Of a DNA stretch of 64,000 nucleotides, positions 10,371 through 20,150 are shown one piece after another. The notes below the pieces were generated by a model, which was not told the DNA's origin, did not search any database, and was given only the letters and a program-made list of their open reading frames with translations. Source of the DNA: Nocardioides sp. TF02-7. Lineage in GTDB: Bacteria; Actinomycetota; Actinomycetes; Propionibacteriales; Nocardioidaceae. The stretch spans positions 3,596,001 through 3,660,000 of the forward strand of contig NZ_CP092535.1 of assembly GCF_022437945.1 (NCBI RefSeq), given 5' to 3'. Made by a program: the position numbers and the translations under genes. How positions within the stretch are numbered: position 1 is the first letter of the stretch; every line of letters starts with the position of its first letter.

Positions 10371-13300
10371 GTGCCAGAGCAGGTCGCGGTGTCCGTCCTC
10401 GGCGCCCTGGAGGTCCGGCGCGGGGGATCGGTCCTCGACCTCGGCACGCCCAAGCAACGGGCGCTCGTCGCGGCGCTCGCGCTGGCGCACGGCTGGCCGG
10501 TGTCGGTCGACGCGATCGTCGACCACCTGTGGGGCGACGACGCGCCGCCCGGCGTGACCGGCACGCTCCAGGCCTACGTCTCCCCAGCTGCGCCGGGTCA
10601 TCGAGCCCGACCGCGCGCCGCGGACGCCGGCGACCGTCCTGGTGACCACGGCGCCCGGCTACGCGCTGCGGGTGCCCGAGGACGCCGTCGACGCCCGACG
10701 CTTCGAGCAGACGGTCACCCGCGCCCACAAGCGGCTCCAGCCGCTCGGGACGTGGGGGAGTCACGGGCTCGACGCCGCGGTGCTGGAGCAGGAGCGGGCC
10801 GCCCTCGACGGCGCGCTCGCGCTCTGGCGGGGGACGCCGTACGCCGAGCTGGACGGCGTCGACGCCGTCACCGCCGAGCGCGTCCGGCTCGAGGAGCTGC
10901 GGATGGTGGCGCTGGAGGACCGGGCGCTGGCCGCGCTCGCGCTCGGCGACCACGCACCGGTCGCGGCCGAGCTGGAGGCGCTCACCGCGGCGCACCCGCT
11001 GCGGGAGCGCCTGTGGTCGGTGCGCGCCGTGGCGCTCGCCCGGTCGGGGCGGCAGGCCGAGGCGCTCGACGTGCTCCGCCGGCTCCGCGACGTGCTCGAC
11101 GAGGAGCTCGGCATCGAGCCGTCGGTGGCGGTGCGCGACCTGCAGACGGCGCTCCTGCGCCAGGACCCGGACCTCGACTGGCGCACCCCGCCCGCGGCGG
11201 CGGCCCCGCCGGCGCCCCCGGTCGCGCCGCCGGTCCCGTCTGCGCCCGCTCCGCGGCCGGCTGCCGAGGTCAACGTCGCGCCGTGGCCGATGGTGGGCCG
11301 CGACGCCGACCTCGCCGCCCTCGTCGGCCTGCTGTCGGAGGCCGAGCGGGGCCGGCCGTCGTTCGCCGTCCTCACCGGCGAGCCGGGCATCGGCAAGTCC
11401 CGCCTCGCCGCCGAGGTGCTGCTCCAGGCCCGCCGGCACGGCACCCGGGTGCTCGTCGGGCGGTGCACGCAGGACGAGGGCGCCCCGCCGCTGTGGCCGT
11501 GGAAGTCCGTGCTGGAGGGGGTCGGGCTCGACCTCGTCGACGCCGTGACCACGGCCGGCCAGGACGAGGGCGGCCGGTTCCGCGCCTGGGAGCGGATCTG
11601 CGACGCCGTCCGCGGCGCCGCCCGCGACCGCGGCCTGGTGGTCCTCCTCGACGACCTGCACTGGGCGGACGCGGCCACGTTGCGCGTGCTGCGACTCCTG
11701 GTCGAGTCGGTCACCGACGAGCACCTGCTGCTGATCGCGACCTGGCGCAGCCACCCGGCGCCGACCGGGCCGCTCGCCGAGGCCGCCGAGGCGCTCGCCC
11801 GCCGCCACGCCCACCGGGTGGCGCTGACCGGTCTGCCCGAGCGTGAGGTGCGCACGGTGTTCGAGGCGATCGCCCGTCGGGCACCCGAGGCCGCCGAGTC
11901 GCAGGCGCTGCTGCAGCGCACCGACGGCAACCCGTTCTTCCTCGTCGAGCTGGCCCGCCTCAGCGCCGAGCGCGGGGGCCGACTCCCCGGCGACGGGCTG
12001 CCGTCGGCCATCGGCGAGGTCATCGACCGCCGGCTGGCGCGGTTGCCGGACGAGACGGTCGCCACCCTCCGGGCGGCCTCCGTCATCGGCCGGCAATTCG
12101 ACCTCGGCACGCTCGAGGCGGCGGCGGCCGTCGCGGACGACGCGGACGTGCTCGACCTGGTCGAACCGGCCCAGGCCGCGGGACTGCTGCGCGAGGACGG
12201 CCCCGACCGGTTCCGCTTCGCGCACGCCCTGGTCCGTGACCGGCTGCGGGAGGGGTTGAGCGCCAGCCGGCTGGCGCGCGTGCACGCCCGGACGGCGGCG
12301 GCGCTCGAGGGCCTGCCGGGCCGGGAGTCGGAGGTGGCGCGCCACTGGCGCGACGCCGGACCGGCCCACGCCGGCCGCGCCTGGCGAGCGGCGGTCGCCG
12401 CCGCCGACGTCACCCGTCGGATGCACGAGCACGACGAGGCCGCCGGGCTGCTGCGGTCGGCGGTCGACAGCCAGGCAGCCGACCCCGCCGTGACGCCCCT
12501 GGAGCGCTACGACGTGCTCCTCCGGCTCGTCGACGCCCACCGGTGGTCGGCCAACCTCCCGGGCCTCGTCGCCGCGGCCGAGGAGGCGATCGGGATCGCC
12601 CACGACCTCGCCGACCCCGAGCTGCTGGCGAGGGCGGCGATCTCGGCCAGCCACGAGGTGCTGTGGCGTTCGGCGCCGGACGGGGAGACCAACCCCACGG
12701 TCACGAGCGCGCTGCGGACCAGCCAGGACCGGTTGCCGCCCGGCGACGGCGAGCTGCGCTGCCGGGTGCTGCTCGCGCTCGCCGTCGAGGGCAAGAGCGT
12801 GACGCCGGTGCCCGCCATCCGCCCGCTCGTCGACGACGCGCTGGCGATGGCCCGCCGCCTCGGCGACCGGCGGCTCCTCATGAACGCCCTCCAGGTGGGC
12901 TACATGACACAGTGGGTGCCGTCGACGGCTGCGGAGCGCTTGTCCTGGATCACCGAGGCGGTCCGCATCGCCGAGGAGACGGGCGACTCGCGTGCCTACG
13001 TCGTGGCCGGCACCCTCCGCACCGCGTCGCTCAGCGAGATGGGTCGGGTCGCGGAGATGTGGGAGCAGCTCGCGGCCGCGCGGGCGGCGGCGCTGCGGCA
13101 GCGGATCTTCTACGGCGACCTGATCCTCACCACCATCGAGGTGTCGTGGCTGGCGATGTGCGGCCGGTTCGCGGAGGCCGAGGCCGCGATCGAGCGGCTG
13201 CAGGGCTACGGCGCGGTCCTCGTCCACGAGACGGTGGAGGCGAACGTCGACCTCGCGCGCTGCGCGGTCGCCTACTGGGGCGACCGTCCGGGGTCGGCGG

Positions 13301-13731
13301 TCGACACCCTGCTCCGCTGGTCGGCGGAGGAGGAGGTCCGGCCGACCGCCGCGGTCTACCTGTGCCGCGCCGGCCGCCTCGACGAGGCCCGGGCGTTCGT
13401 CGCAGACCCCGGTGTGGAGTTCCACGACGACGACCTCTCCACGGTGCTCGCGGCCGGGCACGTGGCCGAGCTGGCGACGTACCTCGACGACCCGACGCTC
13501 GCGCAGCGCGCCCACGACGTGCTGCTCCAGCACGCCGGCCGGCCCTGCAGCGCCGGCTCGGGCCTGGTGACCGCCCCGGTCGACGCCTACCTCGCCCTGG
13601 CCGCCGCCGTTCTCGGACGACCGGACGAGGCCGCCCGGCACGCCGCCAGCGCCCGCGACCAGGCCACGGCCTGGGGCCTCGACCGGGTCTGCGCGTGGCT
13701 CGAGGAGGAACGCGCGCGGCTGGGGTTCTGA
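10371..13731 (+). CDS. BTAD/AAA-ATPase/TPR transcriptional regulator (AfsR/SARP-like), one frameshift
   Basis: This is a large regulator, about 1119 residues. In order it has an OmpR-type winged helix (VAVSVLGALEVRRGG...LWGDDAPPGVTGTLQAYVS), a BTAD domain up to about residue 260 ending in DVLDEELGIEPSVAVRDLQ, a Pro/Ala linker, an AAA-type ATPase with the P-loop TGEPGIGKSRLAAE and Walker B VVLLDDLHWAD, then a long helical TPR-like C-terminal half. One extra C in the run 10582-10585 breaks the winged-helix end. The start GTG at 10371 has no Shine-Dalgarno sequence and may be leaderless. Such proteins are usually pathway-specific activators; the divergent FAD oxidase is the likely target. Confidence 0.88.
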
Positions 13732-13802
13732 GGGTGGGGGCCGGGTAGGTGTGGGGTTGCGGCGGGGGCGGGATTTCGGGGGTGCGGTTTTTTCGGGGTG
13801 CG

Positions 13803-13895
13803 GACGGCGTGAGGTTTCCCCCGGCCGACCGGGGGAAACCTCAACTTGTCGGGCAAAGCAATGCCGGACAAGTGGAGGTTTTGCCCGTCACGTCG
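13803..13895. repeat. Dispersed double-hairpin element, copy 1
   Basis: This ~93-bp intergenic element lies between the convergent BTAD regulator and transglycosylase genes. Hairpin A is GAGGTTTCCCCC (13811-13822) pairing with GGGGGAAACCTC (13831-13842). Hairpin B is ACTTGTCGGGCA (13844-13855) with TGCCGGACAAGT (13862-13873), one mismatch. A further GAGGTTTT at 13876-13883 can pair with the AAACCTC arm of hairpin A, so alternative folds compete. The ends carry CGTGA and TCACG in inverted orientation. A second copy lies at 39156-39243. Confidence 0.75.
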
Positions 13896-13996
13896 CCCGT
13901 TGAGCCCCTCGATCGCGCCGCCGCCCCCACGATCGCGCCGACCCCGCGACCGCCCGCGCCGACCCCCTCGGCCCACCGCGGCGCCGCCGACCGCGG

Positions 13997-15013
13997 TCAG
14001 TCGGTCGCGGTCCCGAGGTGCCGCTCCGGATGCTGCCGGGCGTAGCGCCGCACCGGCACCGGGCGCTCCTCGTCGTACCCGACCGGGAGCCACAGGTCGC
14101 CGATCGTGGACAGGTAGATGATCTGCCAGGCGCTGAGCGTGCGCAGCGCCTGCGGGTCGCGCTCGAGCACCGAGGCGTACGCCAGGATGCCAGCGACGTA
14201 GCCGGAGTGGTTGTTGTAGCTGTAGAGCGCGTCCTCGAGCCCGTCCCGGCCACCGGCCCCACCGCTGGCGGCCAGGTAGCGGGCGGCGGCGAGGATCGCG
14301 TCGTGCGGGTCGTCGACGTCGCCCTCGCCGTAGGCGGCCCAGGTCGAGGGGATGAACTGCATCGGGCCCTGGGCGCCGGCCGACGACACGCCGCGGATCC
14401 GGCCGAAGCCGGTCTCCACCAGGTTGATCGCCGCGAGCACCTCCCACGGTACGCCGTGGACGCGCTCGCCCTTGCGGTAGAAGCGCAGCAGGTCGGCGAG
14501 CGGCGCCGGCTCCGCGATCCGCCACGCCGGCAGCTCGTCGGTCAGCGTCGTGTGCAGGCTCCGCAGCGACCGGCGCGCGTGGACGTGCGCCGACACGTCG
14601 GCGCGGTAGCGCCGGGGCACCGCGGCGCGCACCCGCTCCTCCCACGCCGGCCGGCGGGCCAGCTGGCGGTAGAGGAGCTGGGTCTCGAACGCCGCCGCCC
14701 GCCGCACCTCTCCGCCGTCGGCCGACGCGCGGGCCAGGTCCTCGGCGACGGTCAGCCGGGTCGCCAGCTCCCGGGGCGTGCGGGCCGGCACGAACCGCTC
14801 GGTCACCGGCGGCGCCTGCGGCAGCTGCTGCTCGGGCGCCCCGGTCGGGCCGTCGGTCGGGCTGCGCAGCGTCTCGCCGTCAGGGCTGCCGGTGCTCGCG
14901 CTGCCGGAGGGGCTACCTGCCGGACCGACGTCCCCGCCGCCGTCGTCGTCGGAGCACGCGCCGGTCGCCGCCAGCACGGCGACGACCGTGAGTGCTCCGA
15001 GCAGCCGCCTCAC
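13997..15013 (-). CDS. Lytic murein transglycosylase lipoprotein (SLT domain)
   Basis: This is a 338-residue predicted lipoprotein. The signal peptide is MRRLLGALTVVAVLAATGACS, with lipobox TGAC placing the lipid on Cys20. A Ser/Gly/Pro linker follows, then helical sequence and a transglycosylase domain: INLVETGFGRI supplies the catalytic Glu, followed by SSAGAQGPMQFIPSTWAAYG and ALYSYNNHSGYVAGILAYA. It should cleave peptidoglycan glycan strands outside the membrane. The GTG start overlaps the stop of the cobalamin adenosyltransferase by 4 bases, so the two are coupled although functionally unrelated. It is intact. Confidence 0.88.
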   Translation of the reverse strand: MRRLLGALTVVAVLAATGACSDDDGGGDVGPAGSPSGSASTGSPDGETLRSPTDGPTGAPEQQLPQAPPVTERFVPARTPRELATRLTVAEDLARASADGGEVRRAAAFETQLLYRQLARRPAWEERVRAAVPRRYRADVSAHVHARRSLRSLHTTLTDELPAWRIAEPAPLADLLRFYRKGERVHGVPWEVLAAINLVETGFGRIRGVSSAGAQGPMQFIPSTWAAYGEGDVDDPHDAILAAARYLAASGGAGGRDGLEDALYSYNNHSGYVAGILAYASVLERDPQALRTLSAWQIIYLSTIGDLWLPVGYDEERPVPVRRYARQHPERHLGTATD

Positions 15014-15618
15014 CTGCCCGGCTCGCCCCCGCTCGTCCCTCGCTGCGCCCGCTCACCGCCAGGCACCCAGAGCACGTCCCCGTTCTCCCGGTTCGCATAC
15101 CGCGCCAGCACGAACACCAGGTCCGACAGCCGGTTGAGGTAGGTGATCGCCAGCTTGTTCATCGTCTCCCCGTGCACGGCGTACGCCGCCCACGCGGCGC
15201 GCTCGGCACGACGTACGACGGTGCGGGCGACGTGGAGGTGGGCGGCCGCCGGCGTCCCTCCGTTGAGGATGAACGACCGCAGGTTCGGCACCTGGTCGTT
15301 GTAGTGGTCGCACCACTGCTCGAGCCGGTCGACGTAGTCCTGCTCGATCCGCAGCGGCGGGTACGCCGGGTCGTCGGTCACCGGGTTGCAGAGGTCGGCG
15401 CCCACGTCGAAGAGGTCGTTCTGCACGTGCCCCAGCACCGCCACGACGTCGTCGTCGAGCCCGCCGATCGCCAGCGCGACACCCAGGTGGGCGTTCGCCT
15501 CGTCCACGCTGGCGTACGCCTCCAGCCGGAGGTCGGTCTTCGTGGTGACGCTCATGTCGCCGAGCCGGGTCTCGCCGGCGTCGCCGGTGCGGGTGTAGAT
15601 GCGGGTGAGGTTGACCAT
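15010..15618 (-). CDS. pduO: Cob(I)alamin adenosyltransferase, PduO type
   Basis: This 202-residue enzyme transfers adenosyl from ATP to cob(I)alamin, making the coenzyme B12 that mutases such as the neighbouring Ecm need. It begins MVNLTRIYTRTGDAGETRLGDMSVTTKTDLRLEAYASVDEANAHLG, the PduO ATP-binding N-terminus, and has the RRAERAAW and NRLSDLVFVLARYANRE signatures in the C-terminal helices. An equivalent gene lies downstream of the atp operon in mycobacteria (Rv1314c). Its position 0.6 kb from ecm fits cofactor supply. Start ATG at 15618. Confidence 0.93.
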   Translation of the reverse strand: MVNLTRIYTRTGDAGETRLGDMSVTTKTDLRLEAYASVDEANAHLGVALAIGGLDDDVVAVLGHVQNDLFDVGADLCNPVTDDPAYPPLRIEQDYVDRLEQWCDHYNDQVPNLRSFILNGGTPAAAHLHVARTVVRRAERAAWAAYAVHGETMNKLAITYLNRLSDLVFVLARYANRENGDVLWVPGGERAQRGTSGGEPGR

Positions 15619-15810
15619 GGACCGAGCGTAGGCCGCCCGGGGAGGTGGGGCGCGGCGACGCCCCCCGTCGGGCCACCGACCCCGCCGGCGCCGGTGTGAC
15701 CGGCGACACACCGGGGCCGGTTGGTCGCCCAATGCAACCGAATCAGGGTGCGGAGCGTCATGGTGGGTAAAGAACCACCACAACTCGGGCGTGGTGCAGG
15801 AAGGGGAGCC

Positions 15811-16119
15811 ATGGACATCGTGAGCGACGGGTCGACGCTGGTGCTCCGCGGCGACTTCGACGTTCGCAGCACCAGCGAGGTGCGCAACGCCGTCTACGAC
15901 CTCCTCGACCGTCACGACGGGCACGTCACCATCGACATCACGCAGGTCGACACCGTCGACGTCACCGCCCTCAAGGTGCTGGCGGTCGCCAGCCGGTTCG
16001 CCCACCGCGACGGCCGCCGGATCGTCCTCCGGGGCGCCTGCCCGGCGGTCCGCCGGATGCTCCACCTCTCCCACCTGATCCGGTTCGTCGAGCTGGAACG
16101 CGAAGCCATACCCGCCTGA
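15811..16119 (+). CDS. STAS-domain protein (anti-sigma-factor-antagonist-like)
   Basis: This 102-residue single STAS domain, [30 protein letters not shown], has strands and helices in the SpoIIAA order. At the usual DSSG phosphorylation loop it has DVTA (residues 50-53), so Thr52 is the only phosphorylatable candidate. ATG 15811 is chosen because AAGGGGAG precedes it at good spacing; an upstream in-frame start lacks this. Two short inverted repeats and GGGTAA (15765-15770), reminiscent of a SigB/SigF -10, lie upstream. No anti-sigma factor gene is adjacent, so its partner is unknown. Confidence 0.75.
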   Translation: MDIVSDGSTLVLRGDFDVRSTSEVRNAVYDLLDRHDGHVTIDITQVDTVDVTALKVLAVASRFAHRDGRRIVLRGACPAVRRMLHLSHLIRFVELEREAIPA

Positions 16120-16160
16120 CCACTCCCGGAAGGTGTCGGAAACCCCACATCCCCGAGGCG

Positions 16161-16189
16161 TTACCAAGCAGTAGCGATCGCCCTAGGCT
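16161..16189 (+). promoter_or_regulatory. Promoter of the ecm mutase gene
   Basis: TTACCA (16161-16166) and TAGGCT (16184-16189) are separated by exactly 17 bases. The ATG at 16197 lies 7 bases after the -10, where transcription would start, so the transcript is probably leaderless. There is no Shine-Dalgarno sequence, consistent with this. Confidence 0.55.
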
Positions 16190-16196
16190 GCCCGCC

Positions 16197-18229
16197 ATGA
16201 GCGAGGAGAAGCGCACGAAGGACCGCCCCTGGGTGATGCGCACCTACGCCGGGCACTCCACCGCGGAGGCGTCCAACGCGCTGTACCGCACCAACCTGGC
16301 GAAGGGGCAGACCGGACTCTCGGTCGCCTTCGACCTACCGACGCAGACCGGGTACGACCCCCGACAGCCCGCTCGCCCGCGGCGAGGTGGGCAAGGTGGG
16401 CGTCCCGGTCCCGCACCTGGGCGAGATGCGCAAGCTCTTCGACCAGATCCCGCTGGCCGAGATGAACACCTCGATGACCATCAACGCCACCGCCATGTGG
16501 CTGCTGGCGCTCTACCAGGTCGTCGCCGAGGAGCAGGCCGGCGTGCCGGAGGGCCGCGCCACTCCGGAGGAGGTCGCGGCCCGGCTCGCGGGCACGACCC
16601 AGAACGACATCATCAAGGAGTACCTGTCGCGGGGGACCTACGTGTTCCCGCCGGAGCACTCCCTGCGGCTGATCGCCGACATGATCGCCTACGCGGTGCA
16701 CAACATCCCGCGGTGGAACCCGATCAACATCTGCAGCTACCACCTCCAGGAGGCGGGTGCGACCCCGACCCAGGAGCTGGCCTACTCGCTGTGCACCGCG
16801 ATCGCGGTGCTCGACCGGGTGAAGGCGTCGGGGCAGGTCTCCGACGAGGACTTTGAGAAGGTCGTCGGCCGGATCTCGTTCTTCGTCAACGCCGGCGTGC
16901 GGTTCGTCGAGGAGATGTGCAAGATGCGGGCCTTCGTCGAGCTGTGGGACGAGATCACCCGCGAGCGCTACGGCGTGCAGGACCCGAAGATGCGACGCTT
17001 CCGCTACGGCGTCCAGGTCAACTCGCTCGGCCTGACCGAGGCGCAGCCGGAGAACAACGTCCAGCGGATCGTGCTGGAGATGCTCGGCGTCACGCTGTCG
17101 AAGAAGGCCCGCGCGCGGGCGCTGCAGCTGCCGGCGTGGAACGAGGCGCTCGGCCTGCCGCGTCCGTGGGACCAGCAGTGGTCGCTGCGGCTGCAGCAGG
17201 TGCTCGCCTACGAGTCCGACCTGCTCGAGCACGAGGACATCTTCGACGGCTCGCACGTGGTCGAGGCGAAGGTGAAGGAGCTCGTCGACGGAGCGAAGGC
17301 CGAGATCGACCGGGTGCAGGCCATGGGCGGCGCGATCGCCGCGGTCGACTCCGGCTACATGAAGCAGGAGCTGGTCTCCGCGCACGCCGCACGCCGGGCC
17401 AGGATCGAGAGCGGGGAGGAGGTCATCGTCGGCGTCAACCGGTTCGAGACCACCGAGCCGAGCCCTCTGACCGCCGACCTCGACACGGCGATCATGGTCG
17501 CCGACCCGCAGGCCGAGCAGACGGCCCTGGAGTCGCTGCGCGCCTGGAAGGAGCAGCGCGACCAGGCGGAGGTCGACGAGGCGCTGCGGCGGCTGGCCGA
17601 GGACGCCAAGAGCGACGCCAACCTGATGGAGGCCACGCTCGCCGCGGCCCGCGCGGGCGCGACGACCGGGGAGTGGGCGAGGCACCCTGCGCGAGGTCTT
17701 CGGCGAGTTCCGCGCCCCGACGGGGGTCAGCGGCGCGGTCGGGGTCGCGGAGGCGGGCGAGGAGCTGGCGGCCGTCCGCGAGGCGGTCCGGCGGACGGGC
17801 GAGGAGCTGACCGGCCACGGCGGGCGGCTGCGCCTGCTCGTCGGCAAGCCCGGGCTCGACGGCCACTCCAACGGCGCCGAGCAGGTCGCCGTACGGGCGC
17901 GGGACGCCGGGTTCGAGGTCGTCTACCAGGGCATCCGGCTCACGCCCGAGCAGATCGTCGCGGCCGCCGTGGCCGAGGACGTGCACTGCGTCGGCCTCTC
18001 GATCCTCTCCGGGTCGCACATGGAGCTGGTGCCCGCCGTGCTCGACGGCCTGCGAGCCCAGGACATGGCCGACGTCCCGGTGGTGGTCGGCGGGATCATC
18101 CCCGAGTCCGACGCGCGCCGGCTCGTCGACCTCGGCGTCGCGGCCGTGTACACGCCCAAGGACTTCGGCCTGACCGAGATCATGGCCGGGATCGTCGGCG
18201 TGATCCGGCGTGCCAACGGGCTCGACTGA
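16197..18229 (+). CDS. ecm: Coenzyme B12-dependent acyl-CoA mutase, MeaA/ethylmalonyl-CoA mutase type, two frameshifts
   Basis: The product is about 676 residues after repair. The N-terminus [22 protein letters not shown], then [19 protein letters not shown] and [15 protein letters not shown], is characteristic of MeaA/Ecm, not MutB. The TIM-barrel CoA domain runs to about residue 500. The C-terminal cobalamin domain has [17 protein letters not shown] (DxHxxG, His ligand to cobalt) and LSILSGSH. The enzyme would convert (2R)-ethylmalonyl-CoA to methylsuccinyl-CoA. Shifts: C5 at 16358-16362 (one extra) and near 17677-17684 (one extra, not in an obvious run). Ccr, the preceding pathway enzyme, is at 30885. 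Confusion with methylmalonyl-CoA mutase is possible but less likely. Confidence 0.88.
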
Positions 18230-18246
18230 AGCGCCGGGGTGGTGGC

Positions 18247-18925
18247 TCAGCCACCAGGCCGCACGAGCCCCATCTCGTACGCCGCCACGGCGGCCTGGGT
18301 GCGGTCGCGGACGGCCAGCTTGTGGAGGATCGCGGCGACGTGGGTCTTGACCGTCCCCTCGCTGAGGAAGAGGGCCGACGCGATCTCGGCGTTCGACCTT
18401 CCTGAAGCGATCTCTCGGAGCACCTCGGTCTCGCGGGCCGTCAGCCGGTCGAGGAGCGGCGACCGCGCCGTCCTCCGTCCGGCGTGCTCGCGAAGGAGGC
18501 GGTCGACCAGGGCAGGGGGCCAGCGTCGTGCGTCCCTCGGCCACCGCCCGGACGCCGGCGCGGATCTCGTCCGGCGGCATCGACTTGAGCAGGTAGCCGG
18601 ACGCTCCGGCGCGGACGGCGGCCACGACCAGGTCGTCGTCGGCGAAGGTCGTGAGCACCACCACGCGCACGCCGTGCAGAGCAGGGTCTGCGGTGATCCG
18701 CTGTGTCGCCTCGATCCCGTCGAGCCGGGGCATCCGGACGTCGAGGAGCGCGACCGACGGCCGGTGCTCGCGCACCAGCGACACCGCCTCCTCTCCGTCC
18801 GCTCCCTCCGCGACCACTGCGAACCCCTCGCCCAGCTCGAGGACCATCCGGAGGCCCTGCCGGACCAGCGGCTCGTCGTCGACCACGACGAGGCGCACGG
18901 TGCTCACGGCGCTCACGGCGCTCAC
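18247..18925 (-). CDS. NarL/LuxR-family response regulator, one frameshift
   Basis: The receiver domain has VDDEPLVRQG, the phosphoacceptor in LLDVRMPRLDG, and VVLTTFADDD and GYLLKSM further on. After one extra G in the run 18515-18519 it continues into a LuxR helix-turn-helix: LTARETEVLREIASGRSNAEIA...EGTVKTHVAAILHKL. The repaired length is 225 residues. The GTG start overlaps the kinase stop by 4 bases. The first codons are a threefold 9-base repeat (GTGAGCGCC-like), giving GTG starts at 18925, 18916 and 18907. It forms a two-component system with the kinase upstream. Confidence 0.87.
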
Positions 18926-20002
18926 GGCGCCTCCGTCGCGAGCGGGATCCGGGCCTCGAGCCGCCAGCCCTCGGGGAGGCGTCCGAGGAGAGCCGGCCGC
19001 CGAAGAGGCCGAGACGACGTCGGAGGCCGTCCAGCCCCCGGCCGCTGCCCGCGACGTGCGAGGGCTGCGGCCTCCCGTCGTCGCGGACCTCCGTCACCAG
19101 CTCGCCGTCGCGCCGGAGGACCCGCACCTCCGCACGTCCGGCGTCGCTGTGCCGGACCACGTTGGTCAGGCCCTCCTGGACCACCCGGTAGACGGTCGTG
19201 GCGACGCTGGCCGGCACGTCACCCGTCCCGGTGTCGACGTCGAGGACGACGTCGAGCCCCCCCGCGGCGGACGCCCTCGACCAGGTCGTCGATGTCGGCG
19301 AGCCCCGGCGCCTCACCGTCGCGAGGGCCGAGCAGTCCGAGGTAGCGGTGCATGTCGGCCAGCGCCTCCCGCCCGCTCCGCTCGATCGCCGCCAGCGCGT
19401 CGGCCGATCCGGTGTCCGTGGTTCGCTCCCGGGCGGACCCGGCGTGCAGGGTGATCAACGTCAGGGCGTGCGCCATCGAGTCGTGCAGGTCCTGCGCGAT
19501 CCGCCGCCGCTCGGCCTCGACCGCCTCCCGGGCCGTCCGGTCGGCAGCCACCTCGGCCAGGACCCGGCGGTCCGTCGCGATCCGGAGCCCGCGCAGGAGG
19601 ACCCAGGGAAGGACGATCAGCACCGCGTTCACGACGACGTCGGCGGGTTGCGCCGTCCCCGTGAGCAGGTCGGGCGCCAGACCGCAGCCGAGGACCGCCG
19701 CGACACCGACGAGACCCGTGCGCGGGCCGGCGTACCAGCCCAGGGAGCCGAGCAGGAACAGGATCGTGAGGTACGGCGTCGCCACCGCGGCGTCGCCGAC
19801 CAGCGGGTCGGTCACCAGGCCGAGCGCCACGAACGCCATCGACAGCAGCGGAGCGCGCCGCCGGAGCGCGACGGCAGGGGAGCACCAGGAGTGTTGCGAG
19901 CTGGTGGTCGAGGCGGTCGTCGACGTCGACGAGGAGCAGCTCCACCTCGGCGACGAGGAGGACGGCGGCTCCCAGGAGGAGGTCGCGCGACGGACGGAGC
20001 AT
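18922..20002 (-). CDS. Sensor histidine kinase (HisKA_3), three frameshifts
   Basis: This is a membrane sensor kinase, about 359 residues. Several N-terminal hydrophobic segments (LLLGAAVLLVAEVELLLV, YLTILFLLGSLGWYAG, VVVNAVLIVLPWVLL) precede the dimerisation/phosphoacceptor motif RRRIAQDLHDSMAHALTLI. The ATPase end carries VVQEGLTNVVRHSDA and GSGRGLDGLRRRLGLFGG. Run-length shifts are at G4 19877-19880 (one extra), C7 19257-19263 (one extra) and G4 18973-18976 (one missing). Start is ATG 20002 or in-frame GTG 20026. It is coupled to the downstream response regulator and divergent from a small membrane protein, its likely target. Confidence 0.85.
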
Positions 20003-20035
20003 GCGGGTGATCGTAGGAGCGAGCACGCTCCGTGT

Positions 20036-20055
20036 CCTCTGTCCTGCGACAGAGG
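20036..20055. promoter_or_regulatory. Perfect 8-bp inverted repeat between kinase and divergent membrane gene
   Basis: CCTCTGTC (20036-20043), spacer CTGC, then GACAGAGG (20048-20055) form a perfect inverted repeat in the 148-bp gap between the divergent two-component operon and the membrane protein at 20151. NarL-type regulators bind short inverted repeats, so this is a candidate site for the adjacent response regulator. Confidence 0.5.
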
Positions 20056-20150
20056 CGAGGGTGGCCGCAAGGCCGATCCGCGCCCGGTCTCCGAGCTCCT
20101 AGCGTCGCCCCGACCCGGTCGGACGACGACCCCGGACCAAGGAGATCACG

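Noticed and set aside
8764..13641. Very long minus-strand frame covering the BTAD regulator and FAD oxidase
   Set aside because: Only the part from 10197 down encodes recognisable oxidase sequence. The rest is antisense to the regulator.
16197..18229. Methylmalonyl-CoA mutase large subunit
   Set aside because: The N-terminus starts directly at KDRPW and the protein is ~676 residues, as in MeaA/Ecm. MutB is longer with a different N-terminus. Ccr nearby supports Ecm.
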